A stretch of DNA of 64,000 nt, from contig NZ_CP072392.1 in the NCBI RefSeq assembly GCF_017742835.1, positions 263,559 to 327,558 on the forward strand, written 5' to 3'. Every line of letters starts with the position of its first letter. Position 1 is the first letter of the stretch. A program made the position numbers and the translations under genes. Below, piece by piece: positions 33,090-42,888 of the stretch. The stretch is from Aquabacter sp. L1I39 (lineage in GTDB: Bacteria > Pseudomonadota > Alphaproteobacteria > Rhizobiales > Xanthobacteraceae). The notes under the pieces are model-generated. The model saw only the letters and a program-made list of their open reading frames with translations, had not been told where the DNA came from and made no database searches.

Positions 33090-35377
33090 TCCCGGCCGGC
33101 TTCCATTTCCTGCGGCCTGACTGGCTCTATGCGCTCATTCCCGCATTGCTGCTGGCCCTCCTGGTGTGGCGCCGGCTCGGCCAGGGGCGTGACGACTGGG
33201 CGGGGTTGGTGGATGCCCATCTCCTGCGGCATCTGGCCGTGCGCGAGCGGGCGGGCATGCGGCGCTGGCCGGTGCCGGCGCTGCTGCTGGCCTGGGCGCT
33301 GGCCGTGGTGGCGCTGGCGGGACCCGCCTGGCAGAAGGTGCCCACCCCCACCCTCGACCGGCTGGATCCGGTGGTGGTGGTGCTCTCGCTCTCCCGCTCC
33401 ATGGACGGCACTGACCGCAAGCCCTCGCGTCTGGTGGCCGCCCGCCACAAGGTGGAGGACATGCTCGGCCGCATGAAGGGCGGACAGGTGGGCCTCGTCA
33501 TCTATGCGGAGGCGCCCTTCGTGGCCGCGCCTTTGACCGAGGATGCCCGCGTGGTCGGGCAGATGCTGCCGGAGCTGGCCACCGATCTCATGCCCGTGCC
33601 CGGGGACCGGCCGGACCTCGGCATCGCCGAGGCGGTGAAGCTCTTGAAGAATACCGGCGCCTCCACGGGCCGCATCGTGCTGGTGGCGGATGGGCCGGGG
33701 CAGAACCCGCCTCTGACGCGGGCCGCCGTCACCGCCGCCGCGGCGGCTGGCTATACGGTGAGCGTGCTCGACGTGCGCGCGCCCGGCGCCGACGGCGCGA
33801 CGCAGGAGGCGCTCAAGGCGCTTGCCGGCGACGGCCGGGGCCGCTTTGCCGCTGTTTCGCCCGATGGGCGTGATCTCGATGCGGTGCTGGCCCGTTCCCT
33901 TGCGGCACGCTCTCCCGTGGCGGAGGCGCGCACGCCGCTTCAGGAAAGCGGGCTGAAGGCCGACCAATGGGTGGACATGGGCCCCTGGCTTCTGCTTCTG
34001 GCGGCGCCCCTTGCGGCGCTGGCGTTCCGGCGTGGCTGGCTCGCGGCGCTGCCGCTCGCCTTCCTTTTGGGCGCTTTGTCCGGGGAAGCCCGCGCCCAGG
34101 CGCTGGAGGCGCCGGATGCCGCCGCTTTGCAGCGGGCGGACACCACCTGGCGCAACCTCTGGCAGACGCCGGACCAGCAGGGCGCCAGCGCCTTCTCCCG
34201 CAAGGATTACGACACCGCCGCCCGCACTTTCGCTGATCCCGGCTGGAAGGGCAGCGCGCTCTATGAGGGCGGCAATTACGATGCCGCCGCCTCTACCTTC
34301 GGCGCCATGCCGGGGGCGGACTATAATCGCGGCAATGCGCTGGCCAAGGCCGGCAAGCTGGAAGAGGCGGTCTCCGCCTACGAGGCAGCCCTCGCCCGCG
34401 ACCCACAGGATGCGGACGCCCAGCACAATCTCGACATCGTCAAGAAGGTGCTGGAGCTGCGCAAGCAGCAGCAGGACGAGCAGAACAAGCAAAATCAACA
34501 GAACCAGCAGAACCAGCAGAACCAGCAGGACCAGAAGAAGCAGGGTGGCGGCGGCCAGTCGCAGGCCAACCAGAAGCCTTCCGACGGCAAGGACCAGAAG
34601 AAGCCCGACCAGGGGCAGGACAAAGGCCAGGACAAGGGTCCCGAGCCCCAGAAGGACCCCGGTGACCAGCCCCAGCCCGAGCAGCCCGGCCCGGACAAGG
34701 GCCAGAACAAGGGTCCCAACAAGGACCAGGGCAAGGACCAGAAGGACCAGAAGGACCAGAAGAAGCCGGAGCAGGGCCAGGGCCCGGAGAAGGACAAGGG
34801 GCAGGATAAGGGTCAGGACAAGCCCGACCCCTCCAAGCCCGACCCCACAAAGCCCGGTGACAAGCCCGACCCGAAGAAGCCCGGCGAGGACAAGGCCCCG
34901 CCGCCGGACAAGCCCGGTCAGGACCAGCCCGACCCCTTCGCGCCGCCACCGCCGCCCAGCCAGAAGCCCGAGCCGCCCCAGGGCGGCCCGCAGCCCCAGC
35001 CTGCGCCGCAGCCATCGCCGCAAGGCCAGCCCAAGCCGGCGCAGCCCCAACAGCAGCCGGCGCAGCCCCAACAGCAGCCGGCGCAGCCCCAGCCTGCGCA
35101 GCCGCAGCCGAAGCCGGGCCAGGGCCAGCCGTCCCAGCCCGCCCAAGTGCAGCCTCAGCCGGCCCAGCCGGTGCAGGCGCAGCCGGGCGAGCCGCCCAAG
35201 GAGCCGCCGAAGGACCCCAAGATGGTGCTGGTCCCGCGTCCCATGACGGAGCAGGACCAGAACAGGGAGCAGGCGCTGCGCAGCGTGCCGGATGATCCGG
35301 TGGGCCTGCTGCGCGCTCGCATCCGCTCCTATTATTCCGGCACGCCCGTGCCCGCTTATGAGGAGAAGGCGCCATGA
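33086..35377 (+). CDS. Fused BatB-BatC: VWA domain plus TPR and long low-complexity tail
   Basis: A 763-residue protein that joins two usual Bat genes. Residues 1-330 are BatB-like (two N-terminal membrane helices, a VWA domain, another helix). A TPR segment follows (NRGNALAKAGKLEEAVSAYEAAL, about 415-435), as in BatC. From about 452 to 710 the chain is made almost only of Gln, Lys, Pro, Asp, Gly and Asn. The MIDAS reads VVVLSLSRSMDG, so the first metal-binding Asp is replaced by Ser. Overlaps both neighbours by ATGA. Confidence 0.9.
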   Translation: MIPAGFHFLRPDWLYALIPALLLALLVWRRLGQGRDDWAGLVDAHLLRHLAVRERAGMRRWPVPALLLAWALAVVALAGPAWQKVPTPTLDRLDPVVVVLSLSRSMDGTDRKPSRLVAARHKVEDMLGRMKGGQVGLVIYAEAPFVAAPLTEDARVVGQMLPELATDLMPVPGDRPDLGIAEAVKLLKNTGASTGRIVLVADGPGQNPPLTRAAVTAAAAAGYTVSVLDVRAPGADGATQEALKALAGDGRGRFAAVSPDGRDLDAVLARSLAARSPVAEARTPLQESGLKADQWVDMGPWLLLLAAPLAALAFRRGWLAALPLAFLLGALSGEARAQALEAPDAAALQRADTTWRNLWQTPDQQGASAFSRKDYDTAARTFADPGWKGSALYEGGNYDAAASTFGAMPGADYNRGNALAKAGKLEEAVSAYEAALARDPQDADAQHNLDIVKKVLELRKQQQDEQNKQNQQNQQNQQNQQDQKKQGGGGQSQANQKPSDGKDQKKPDQGQDKGQDKGPEPQKDPGDQPQPEQPGPDKGQNKGPNKDQGKDQKDQKDQKKPEQGQGPEKDKGQDKGQDKPDPSKPDPTKPGDKPDPKKPGEDKAPPPDKPGQDQPDPFAPPPPPSQKPEPPQGGPQPQPAPQPSPQGQPKPAQPQQQPAQPQQQPAQPQPAQPQPKPGQGQPSQPAQVQPQPAQPVQAQPGEPPKEPPKDPKMVLVPRPMTEQDQNREQALRSVPDDPVGLLRARIRSYYSGTPVPAYEEKAP

Positions 35378-37212
35378 CATGCGCCTCCTTCGCCTCCACC
35401 GGGCCGCGTCGCTCAGGCCTGCGCCGCGCGATGCTGGGTCTGGTGCTGCTCGCCGGCCTTCTGGCGGCAGCGCTGCCGGCCTTCGCCGCGACGCTCACCG
35501 CCACCCTCGACCGCACCTCCCTCGCCATGGGCGAGACGGTGACGCTCGTGCTCTCGCTCGCCGGCGGCGACAGCTCGACGCCGCCGGACCTCTCCGCCCT
35601 CGCCAAGGATTTCGAGATCCTGGACCGTCGGCGCGGCAGCCGCACCACAACGGTGGACGGCAAGCGCACCCAGGTGAACGAATGGGTGATGCTGCTCGCT
35701 CCCAAGCGCACCGGCACCCTCACCGTTCCTGCCTTGAGCGTCGCGGGCCTCTCCACCCAGCCGGTGCGGCTGGATGTCTCCCGCGCGCCCGCCGTGGACG
35801 TGAACGAGGACCGCCCCCTGTTCGTGCAGTTGGAGGTCGGCAAGGGGGATGCCTATGTGCAGGGCGAGATCCCCCTCACGGTCCGCATCTATGATGCGCT
35901 CGGCATGCGCTCCGGCGCGCTGACCCGGCCGGAGGCGGAGGGCGCCAGCATCGCCACACGGGGCGAGCAGCAGACTTATCTGCGCACCATCGGCAAGAAG
36001 CGCTACCGGGTCTACCAGCAGGATTATGTGATGACGCCGCAGAAGAGCGGCACCATCCATATCCTCCCCATCACGCTGAAGGCCGTCGTGCCCGGCTCTT
36101 CGGGCGCCAGCCTCGATGCAGAGATGGCGCGGCTGCTGGGCCGTCCGCCGAGCCCCCAGGCTTGGCTCGATGCCGGCGCTCCGGGCCGCGAGATCAATCT
36201 GCACACCGATCCGGTGGACGTGGAGGTCAAGCCCCGCCCCAGCGCCGCCACCGGCTGGTTCCTGCCCGCCAAGGCGGTGACGCTGACGGGCCAGTGGGCA
36301 AGCCCCCCGGCCAAGGCGCAGGTGGGCGACACGCTCACCCGCACCATCCGCCTTGTCGCCGTGGGCGCCACGCCCAACCAGCTGCCCCCGCTCACTCCCC
36401 TGGCGGTGGAGGGCCTGCGCCAATATGAGGATGAAAGCCGGCCCGAAACGGTGCAGGTGAAGGGCGAGGCCGCTGCCCAGCTGACGCAGGTGGTCTCGGT
36501 GGTCCCCACCCGTTCCGGCACCTTCACCTTGCCGGCGGTGGAAGTGGATTGGTGGAACACCGCCGCCAGCCGCGCCGAAAAGGCGGTGCTGCCGGCCGAG
36601 ACCTTTACCATTGCCGGCACCGCGCCGGAGCCGACCTCGACTGGCGATCAGGCCGTGGCGGTGGTGGAGGACGCGCCGGAGGCCCCGCCCGAGGGCGCCC
36701 CCGCGCCGGCGGGGACGGATCTTGTGGCCGCCATCGTGGTGCCGGCGCTGGCTTATATCGAGACCCATGCCCGCCTGGTCGCGGCGGTGGCGGCGGGGCT
36801 GCTGACGCTTGGCCTGTTCCTTGCGGTGATCTGGCGCCATCGCGCCGCCCGCGCGCGCCGCCGCACCTTGCGCCCGGCGCCCGCGCGCCGCGTGCCCTTC
36901 CGCACCCGCCGGGGCGGGGGCGAGGCGGCCATCGCCGCCGCTCTCGACGCCCTTGCCGCTGCCGCCAAGCGCAATGACGCGCGCGCCGCCCAGGCCGCCT
37001 ATCTCGCTTTCCTGCGCGCCGCCGGCGCGCCCCGCGCCCCGGCGCTGGAGGATGCAGCGCGGGATCTGGGCCTTTCGCTCCACGGCGCGATGCCCGCGCG
37101 CTGGCGCGGCCGGGCCCTTGCCAGGGCGGTCAAGGCCGAGCGCGCCGCCCGCCGCCCCGCCCGCGCCCCGCGCGGCGCGCGGCTGGCTCCCCTCTATCCG
37201 TCCGAAGGCTGA
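35374..37212 (+). CDS. BatD-family oxygen tolerance protein
   Basis: A 612-residue envelope protein. Signal-like hydrophobic stretch at 19-39 (LGLVLLAGLLAAALPAFA), then beta-rich BatD domains starting ATLTATLDRTSLAMGETVTLVLSLAGG. Repeats such as TVDGKRTQVNEWVMLLAPKRTGTLTVPAL are typical of BatD. A membrane helix (LVAAVAAGLLTLGLFLAVIW, about 470-489) and an Arg/Ala-rich cytoplasmic tail follow. Last gene of the operon. Confidence 0.9.
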   Translation: MTCASFASTGPRRSGLRRAMLGLVLLAGLLAAALPAFAATLTATLDRTSLAMGETVTLVLSLAGGDSSTPPDLSALAKDFEILDRRRGSRTTTVDGKRTQVNEWVMLLAPKRTGTLTVPALSVAGLSTQPVRLDVSRAPAVDVNEDRPLFVQLEVGKGDAYVQGEIPLTVRIYDALGMRSGALTRPEAEGASIATRGEQQTYLRTIGKKRYRVYQQDYVMTPQKSGTIHILPITLKAVVPGSSGASLDAEMARLLGRPPSPQAWLDAGAPGREINLHTDPVDVEVKPRPSAATGWFLPAKAVTLTGQWASPPAKAQVGDTLTRTIRLVAVGATPNQLPPLTPLAVEGLRQYEDESRPETVQVKGEAAAQLTQVVSVVPTRSGTFTLPAVEVDWWNTAASRAEKAVLPAETFTIAGTAPEPTSTGDQAVAVVEDAPEAPPEGAPAPAGTDLVAAIVVPALAYIETHARLVAAVAAGLLTLGLFLAVIWRHRAARARRRTLRPAPARRVPFRTRRGGGEAAIAAALDALAAAAKRNDARAAQAAYLAFLRAAGAPRAPALEDAARDLGLSLHGAMPARWRGRALARAVKAERAARRPARAPRGARLAPLYPSEG

Positions 37213-37301
37213 CCTGCCGCCCGAGCGTCACACGGCTTTCTCCCATTCCGGCTAAGGGCTTGATGGGGGCCTGCGCGTGCGGGCCGGACTGGGGATCAGG
37301 G

Positions 37302-38666
37302 ATGAAGCAGGATCCGATCGATACGGCGGCGATCTCGGCCGCGCCGAGCGCACTGGCCGCGCACCATGTGGCCGATGTGGTGGAGCTTTTGAACCGCAAG
37401 TCGCTGGAAGAGGCGGTGCAGTTCATGGGCACGCTGCCCGAGGCCTGGGCGGTGGAACTGATGGACCAGCCCGATTTCGCCTGGGCCTGCGAGGTGATGG
37501 AGGAACTGCCCGGCGACAAGGCCGCCCACCTCATGGAGCACATGTCCTCCGACCGGGTGGCCGACCTGCTGCGCTGGATCGCCGAGCCCAAGCGCTCCGA
37601 ACTGAAGGACCGCCTCTCCCCCGAGACCCGCGCCGGCATCGACCGGCTGCTCACCTACCCGCACAATTCCGCCGGCTCCATCATGACGACCGAGTTCGTC
37701 AGCGTGCCCAGCGACTGGACGGTGCAGCAGACGCTGACCCATCTGCGCGAGGTGGAATCCTCCCGCGAGACCATCTACGCCATCTACCTGCTGGACCCGG
37801 TGACCAAGAAGCTGGTCAATGTGGTGAAGCTGCGGGCGCTCATCACCGCCGATCCCGCCGCGCCTCTGCTGTCGGTGGCGCCCGCCTACGCCCCCATCAC
37901 CGCCAATGCGCTGGCCGACCGGGCGGACGTGGCGCGCCTCATCGCCAAATACGACCTTCTGGCCGTCCCCGTGGTGGACACCACCGGCCACATCATCGGC
38001 ATCTGCACCTTCGACGACATGATCGACGCCATGATCGACGTGCAGACGGAGGACGTGCAGCGCATGGGCGGCATGGAGCATATCCATGAACCCTATCTGC
38101 AGATCAGCTTCAAGGAGATGATCCAGAAGCGCGCCGGCTGGCTGTGCGTGCTGTTCCTGTCGGAGATGCTCACCACCTCGGCCATGCAGGTCTTCTCCGA
38201 CGAATTGGAAAAGGCCATCGTGCTGGCGCTGTTCATTCCGCTCGTCATGAGCTCGGGCGGCAATTCGGGGTCGCAGGCCACCTCCCTCATCATCCGCGCC
38301 CTGGCGCTCCAACAATTGCGCTTGCGCGACTGGTGGCGGGTGGCGTTCCGCGAACTGCCCACGGGCGTGGTGCTGGGCTCCATCCTCGGCGTCATCGGCA
38401 TCGCCCGCATCGCCATCTGGCAGGAAGCCGGCATCTTCGACTATGGCGAGCACTGGGTGCTGCTGTCGGTCACCATCGGCGTTGCCCTCATCGGCATCGT
38501 CACCTTCGGCTCGCTGTCGGGCTCCATGCTGCCGTTCGCGCTGAAGCGCCTGGGCTTCGACCCCGCCACCGCCTCTGCCCCGTTCGTGGCCACATTGGTG
38601 GATGTGACCGGCATCGTCATCTATTTCTCGGTGGCCTGGCTGTTCCTCCACGGCACCATTTTGTGA
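37302..38666 (+). CDS. mgtE: Magnesium transporter MgtE
   Basis: A 454-residue Mg2+ channel. The N-terminal superhelical domain (HHVADVVELLNRKSLEEAV) gates the pore. Two CBS domains follow (SVPSDWTVQQTLTHLREVE and YDLLAVPVVDTTGHIIGICTFDDMID), then about five membrane helices with the family pore motif SSGGNSGSQATSL. The upstream frame is open to 37260, but ATG 37302 with GGGGATCAGGG before it is the better start. Confidence 0.95.
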   Translation: MKQDPIDTAAISAAPSALAAHHVADVVELLNRKSLEEAVQFMGTLPEAWAVELMDQPDFAWACEVMEELPGDKAAHLMEHMSSDRVADLLRWIAEPKRSELKDRLSPETRAGIDRLLTYPHNSAGSIMTTEFVSVPSDWTVQQTLTHLREVESSRETIYAIYLLDPVTKKLVNVVKLRALITADPAAPLLSVAPAYAPITANALADRADVARLIAKYDLLAVPVVDTTGHIIGICTFDDMIDAMIDVQTEDVQRMGGMEHIHEPYLQISFKEMIQKRAGWLCVLFLSEMLTTSAMQVFSDELEKAIVLALFIPLVMSSGGNSGSQATSLIIRALALQQLRLRDWWRVAFRELPTGVVLGSILGVIGIARIAIWQEAGIFDYGEHWVLLSVTIGVALIGIVTFGSLSGSMLPFALKRLGFDPATASAPFVATLVDVTGIVIYFSVAWLFLHGTIL

Positions 38667-38712
38667 GGGGGAGGGGGCCGTCGCCGGCTCCCTGTCCTGT
38701 CCCAAAACAAAA

Positions 38713-38735
38713 GCGCCCGCCGGGGAGGCGGGCGC
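38713..38735 (-). terminator. Rho-independent terminator of the homospermidine synthase gene
   Basis: GCGCCCGCC and GGCGGGCGC form a perfect 9-bp stem; on the minus strand it is followed by TTTTGTTTT. It lies 46 bp past the hss stop. It may also slow read-through from mgtE. Confidence 0.8.
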
Positions 38736-38742
38736 TGAAGGC

Positions 38743-38760
38743 GCGGCCCGAAAGGGCCGC
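38743..38760. other. GNRA-capped stem-loop
   Basis: GCGGCCC and GGGCCGC close a GAAA tetraloop between the hss stop and its terminator. It is probably part of the 3' end structure. Confidence 0.4.
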
Positions 38761-38780
38761 ACGGGTCTTGAAGATGCGGT

Positions 38781-40211
38781 TCAGCGCACCAGGATGTTCT
38801 TGAACTGCCAGGGATCGTCCAGGTCCAGATCCTCGGGGAAGAGCTTCACCCGCTCGGTCAGGGGCGTCCAGTCCGTATAGGTGCCGATCACCGGGCCGAG
38901 ATAGGGGGTCTGCACTTCCAGGCAGCGGCGGAAGTCCATCTCGTCGGCTTCCACGATGCCGGCGTCCGGATTCTCCAGCGCCCACACCATGCCAGCCAGC
39001 ACGGCGGAGGTCACCTGGAGGCCGGTGGCGTTCTGGTAGGGGGCGAGCTGGCGGGCTTCCTCGATGGAAAGCTGCGAGCCGAACCAATAGGCGTTCTTGG
39101 CGTGGCCATAGATGAGCACGCCCAACTCGTCGCAGCCATCGACGATCTCGTGCTCGTCCAGGATCTTCCAGTCGCTCTGCATGCGACCGCCCGAGCCGAA
39201 CATTTCGTGCAGCGAGAGCACGGCGTCGTTGGACGGGTGGTAGGCATAGTGGCAGGTGGGCCGGTAGACCGCCTTGCCGTTCTCCCGCACCGTCAGATAG
39301 TCGGCGATGGAGATGGCCTCGTTGTGGGTGACGAGGAAGGCATATTGCGGGCCGGGGGTCGGGGTCCAGGAGCGCACGCGGGTGTCCGCGCCGGGACGCA
39401 TCAGATAGATGGCCGCGCCGCAGCCTTCTTCATGGGTGCGGCCTTCCGGCGGCAGTTCCTTCTCGTGCGTGCCCCAGCCCAGTTCCGCCGGCTGCAGGCC
39501 CTCGGAGACGAAGCCTTCCACCGACCAGGTGTTCACGAACACGTCGCGGGGCTTGGGATCGCGGGCGCGCTGGGTGTCGCGCTCGGCGATGTGGATGCCC
39601 TTCACGCCCAGCGCCTGAGCGAACAGCGCCCATTCCTCGCGGGTCTTGGGCTCGGGCCGGTCGAGACCGGTATCCTTGGCGATGTTGAGCAGCGCCTGCT
39701 TGACGAACCAGGACACCATGCCCGGATTGGCGCCGCAGGTGGACACGGCGGTCGGGCCGCCGGGCGAACGGCGGCGGGCGTCGAGCAGCCCCTCGCGCAG
39801 CGCATAATTGGTGCGCGCGGCCGGGCCCAGCGTCTCGTCGAAATAGAAGCCCTTCCAGGGCTCGATGACGGTGTCCACATAGAGGCAGCCGAGCTCGCGG
39901 CACAGCTCCATCACCGCCACGGAGGACACGTCCACCGAGAGATTGACGCAGAAGCCGCGCCCGCCGCCCGCCGTCAGCAAGGGGGTGAGGAGGTCGCGAT
40001 AGTTTTCGGCGGTCACTTCCGCCTTGATGTAGCGAATGCCGCGCGCGTCCAGCAGCTTGCGGTCGTCGTCCACCGGGTCGATCACAACGAAGCGGGAACG
40101 ATCGAATTCAAAGTGCCGCTCGATCAGCGGCAGGGTTCCGCGCCCGATCGAGCCGAAGCCGATCATAACGATGGGGCCGTCGATGGTCGCGTGAACCGGC
40201 CAATCGCTCAT
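38781..40211 (-). CDS. hss: Homospermidine synthase
   Basis: A 476-residue NAD-dependent enzyme that makes sym-homospermidine from putrescine. The Rossmann start GPIVMIGFGSIGRGTLPLIERH has the GxGxxG-type loop. CVNLSVDVSSVAVMELCRELGCLYVDT and ANPGMVSWFVKQAL are conserved in this family and in the related saccharopine reductases. The frame is open to 40289, but ATG 40211 (MSDWPVHATI) follows GGAGGAG. Homospermidine is a hallmark polyamine of Hyphomicrobiales. Confidence 0.93.
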   Translation of the reverse strand: MSDWPVHATIDGPIVMIGFGSIGRGTLPLIERHFEFDRSRFVVIDPVDDDRKLLDARGIRYIKAEVTAENYRDLLTPLLTAGGGRGFCVNLSVDVSSVAVMELCRELGCLYVDTVIEPWKGFYFDETLGPAARTNYALREGLLDARRRSPGGPTAVSTCGANPGMVSWFVKQALLNIAKDTGLDRPEPKTREEWALFAQALGVKGIHIAERDTQRARDPKPRDVFVNTWSVEGFVSEGLQPAELGWGTHEKELPPEGRTHEEGCGAAIYLMRPGADTRVRSWTPTPGPQYAFLVTHNEAISIADYLTVRENGKAVYRPTCHYAYHPSNDAVLSLHEMFGSGGRMQSDWKILDEHEIVDGCDELGVLIYGHAKNAYWFGSQLSIEEARQLAPYQNATGLQVTSAVLAGMVWALENPDAGIVEADEMDFRRCLEVQTPYLGPVIGTYTDWTPLTERVKLFPEDLDLDDPWQFKNILVR

Positions 40212-40702
40212 AATTTTCGATACTCCTCCAAAGGCCAACACCAACGTGGCCGCGGGCACCATGCTGAGGCGGGACCACGGCGTCAACACCTAGTGTGCCT
40301 GAAACGGAAAGAAGATCGAAATGCAGTGGTGCAAGTGGAAGGGTAAGTTCCCGTGACGCAAGAGATTCACGGCCGCCGCGGACAATTGCGCGGGGCGGAC
40401 CCTGTTCGACTTGTCATGAAACCGTAGCAATGAGCGCCGCGCGGGTCCGGCGTTCCGCAGCCCCTTGTCCTTTGGCTCTTCATGCCAGCGCGGGGGAGGG
40501 GCGCCATCTATTGCGTCGGCAGCGGGCGCCGGCGCAGGCGGAAAGCCTTGGCGCATGCGCCGGTGGCCTCCAGGGTTCTCTGACGTGCGTTCCGTAACGG
40601 CAGGGTGCTGGCGGAACGAGAGGCGAGGTGCGCTTGCGGGGCGCCTTAGGGCCGGCGCGCCGCCGCCGGTCCCGCCCGGGCGCCACCCGGGCGCTTCGCG
40701 TG
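40212..40702. other. 491-bp stretch between homospermidine synthase and PHB depolymerase
   Basis: No gene is supported on either strand. It must hold the hss promoter on the minus strand near its upper part. No palindrome or terminator stands out. Confidence 0.45.
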
Positions 40703-41923
40703 TCAATCGCTGGCGAGGATGTGGTTCCGCACCAGCGGATAGACCTGGCCGGCCCATTTGCGGCCGCTGAAGACGCCGTAATGGCCAACGCCGGCCTGCA
40801 TGTGGTGGCGCTTGCGATGGGGCCGCAGGCTGGAGCAGATGTCCTGCGCGGCGACCGTCTGGCCGATGGAGCAGATGTCGTCCCGCTCGCCTTCCACGGT
40901 GAGCAGCGCGGTGCGGCGGATGGCCTTGAAGTCGATGGGATTGCCGCGATAGGTCAATTCGCCCTTGGGCAGGCGATATTCCTGAAACACATATTGCACG
41001 GTTTCCAGGTAGAACTCCGCCGCAAGGTCCAGAACGGCGAAATACTCGTCATAGAAGACCTTGGTGGTCTCCGCCTTTTCCAGCTCGCCGGCCGCCAGAT
41101 TCTCATAAAGCTCGAAATGCGCCTTCATGTGCCGCCCGAGATTCATGGAGACGAAGGCGGAGAGCTGCACGAAGCCCGGATAGACCTTGCGCCCGCTGCC
41201 GGCAAAGCCCGGCGGCACGGTGGCGATGAGGTTGCGCTCGAACCAGGAAATGGGTTTCGAGGTGGCGAGCTCGTTCACCTTGGTGGGGTTGATCCGACAA
41301 TCGATGGGGCCGGCCATCAGCGTCATGCTGCGCGGCTGGGCGGGATTGTCCTCCTGCGCCATCACGGCGGCGGCCACCAGCGCCTGCACACAGGGCTGGC
41401 ACACCGCCAGCAGGTGCGACCCCGGCCCCATGAATTCCAGGAACTTGATGACGTGTTCCACATAGTCGTCGAAGGCGAAGGGGCCTTCATCGAGGCTCAC
41501 GTCGCGGGCATTGTGCCAGTCGGTGATATAGACGTCGTGGTCCGGCAGGAGGGTGCGCACCGTGCCCACCAGCAGCGTGGCGAAATGGCCCGAGAGCGGG
41601 GCTACCACCAGCACGCGGGGCTGGGGCACGTCCACATCCTTCTTGAAATGCAGCAGCGTGCCGAAGGGCAGGCGGCAGACATTCTCTTCCACCACCTCCA
41701 CCTCGCGGTTGCCCACCGTGGTGGTGTCGATGTGGAAGGGAAGGCGGGCATGGGAAAGCGCTGCGCGCTCCACCATCTCATAGGCCGCCGAGAGATGGCG
41801 GATGCCGCTATTGCCGCCGAGGAGGCCCATGAAAGGGCTGTCGAGCATCCGCCGCGCCATTTTGGCTCCGAAGCGGATGGGCTCCATCAGGTCGGCCTGG
41901 GTCTGGTAGGCTAGGTACATCAT
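40703..41923 (-). CDS. phaZ: Intracellular polyhydroxyalkanoate depolymerase
   Basis: A 406-residue depolymerase acting on native PHB granules. The nucleophile region is VCQPCVQ (Cys at about 175/178 in place of the lipase Ser), typical of intracellular PhaZ. LPDHDVYITDWHNARDV and HYGVFSGRKW near the C terminus (catalytic His) are also family hallmarks. Starts MMYLAYQ. It releases 3-hydroxybutyrate for use under starvation. Confidence 0.93.
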   Translation of the reverse strand: MMYLAYQTQADLMEPIRFGAKMARRMLDSPFMGLLGGNSGIRHLSAAYEMVERAALSHARLPFHIDTTTVGNREVEVVEENVCRLPFGTLLHFKKDVDVPQPRVLVVAPLSGHFATLLVGTVRTLLPDHDVYITDWHNARDVSLDEGPFAFDDYVEHVIKFLEFMGPGSHLLAVCQPCVQALVAAAVMAQEDNPAQPRSMTLMAGPIDCRINPTKVNELATSKPISWFERNLIATVPPGFAGSGRKVYPGFVQLSAFVSMNLGRHMKAHFELYENLAAGELEKAETTKVFYDEYFAVLDLAAEFYLETVQYVFQEYRLPKGELTYRGNPIDFKAIRRTALLTVEGERDDICSIGQTVAAQDICSSLRPHRKRHHMQAGVGHYGVFSGRKWAGQVYPLVRNHILASD

Positions 41924-42143
41924 GGGATCCTGCGCCTTTCGGCCATGCCGGACTGCGTCCGTGGCCGCGATTTTTCTTCCCTTGCGATGAAACGTCTCGC
42001 CGGCTGCGTTAGGAGGCGCCGCGGCGGGGTTTTACCCAGCAGGATCTAAGTCTTTGGGAGATTTTCATAATTTCGCCTTCCCCCTGACGCGGTTCGGATA
42101 TACCTGTAAAGCCCTCTAAACTAGATATTGAAGCGGGGGGTGG

Positions 42144-42159
42144 TGCAATGCAACATGCA
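42144..42159. promoter_or_regulatory. Triple TGCA motif in the phaZ-GST divergent region
   Basis: TGCA occurs three times in 16 bp. TGC-rich, TGCA-type sites are bound by the PHB regulator PhaR in other bacteria; the position upstream of the divergent genes makes this worth noting. No PhaR gene is in the window. Confidence 0.25.
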
Positions 42160-42200
42160 ACCGCTAAGATTGATCCGCGCGGCGAAAATCGGGGCCCGGC

Positions 42201-42851
42201 ATGAGCACGCTCACCATTTCCAGCAAGAACTATTCCTCCTGGTCGCTTCGGGGTTGGCTGCTGTGCAAGATGGCGGGCCTGGCCTTTGAGGAGGAGCGCG
42301 TCCCGGTGGACGATCCCTCCGCCAAGGCCGAGCTGTTGCTGCTCTCCCCCTCTTTCCTCGTGCCCCGCCTGGTGCATGAGGGGGTGACGGTGTGGGACAC
42401 GCTGGCCATCGCCTCCTATCTCAACGAGGTCTTCCCCCAAGCCGGCCTCTTGCCGGACGACCGGGCGGCCCGCGCCCATTGCCTGTCCATCTCGGGCGAG
42501 ATGCATTCGGGCTTTGCCAATATGCGCTCCGCCTTGCCCATGAACATCAAGGGCCGCTATCCCGGCTTCAAGGTATGGGCGGGCGCGCGGGCGGATATCG
42601 AGCGGATCGTGGCCATCTGGCGCGGGTGCTTCGCCGCCCATGGCGGTCCTTATCTCATGGGCGCGCGGCCGACCTTGGCGGATGCCATGTTCGCCCCCGT
42701 CTGCTCGCGCTTCGCCACCTATGACGTGCCGCTGGATGCCGCCTGTGCCGCTTATCGCGACCGCATCATGTCCCATCCCCTGATGCTGGAATGGATCGAG
42801 GGCGCCAAGGCGGAGCCGGAGGAACTGGAAGAACTGGACGTGGAGTTCTGA
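42201..42851 (+). CDS. Glutathione S-transferase family protein
   Basis: A 216-residue GST-like protein. The thioredoxin-fold start TISSKNYSSWSLRGWLLCKMAGL and SPSFLVPRLVHEGVTVWDTLAIASYLNE (cis-Pro and glutathione-binding region) match a GST subfamily of unknown substrate common in alphaproteobacteria. The C-terminal helical domain has TLADAMFAPVCSRF. Divergent from phaZ. Confidence 0.88.
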   Translation: MSTLTISSKNYSSWSLRGWLLCKMAGLAFEEERVPVDDPSAKAELLLLSPSFLVPRLVHEGVTVWDTLAIASYLNEVFPQAGLLPDDRAARAHCLSISGEMHSGFANMRSALPMNIKGRYPGFKVWAGARADIERIVAIWRGCFAAHGGPYLMGARPTLADAMFAPVCSRFATYDVPLDAACAAYRDRIMSHPLMLEWIEGAKAEPEELEELDVEF

Positions 42852-42888
42852 GGGCGGGACGCCCTCGCATTCTCAGGCGCCGGGCGCC

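Noticed and set aside
32960..35380. 806-codon Leu/Arg-rich open frame on the minus strand
   Set aside because: It is antisense to the BatB-BatC gene across a highly repetitive GC-rich stretch; no start signal and no family pattern.
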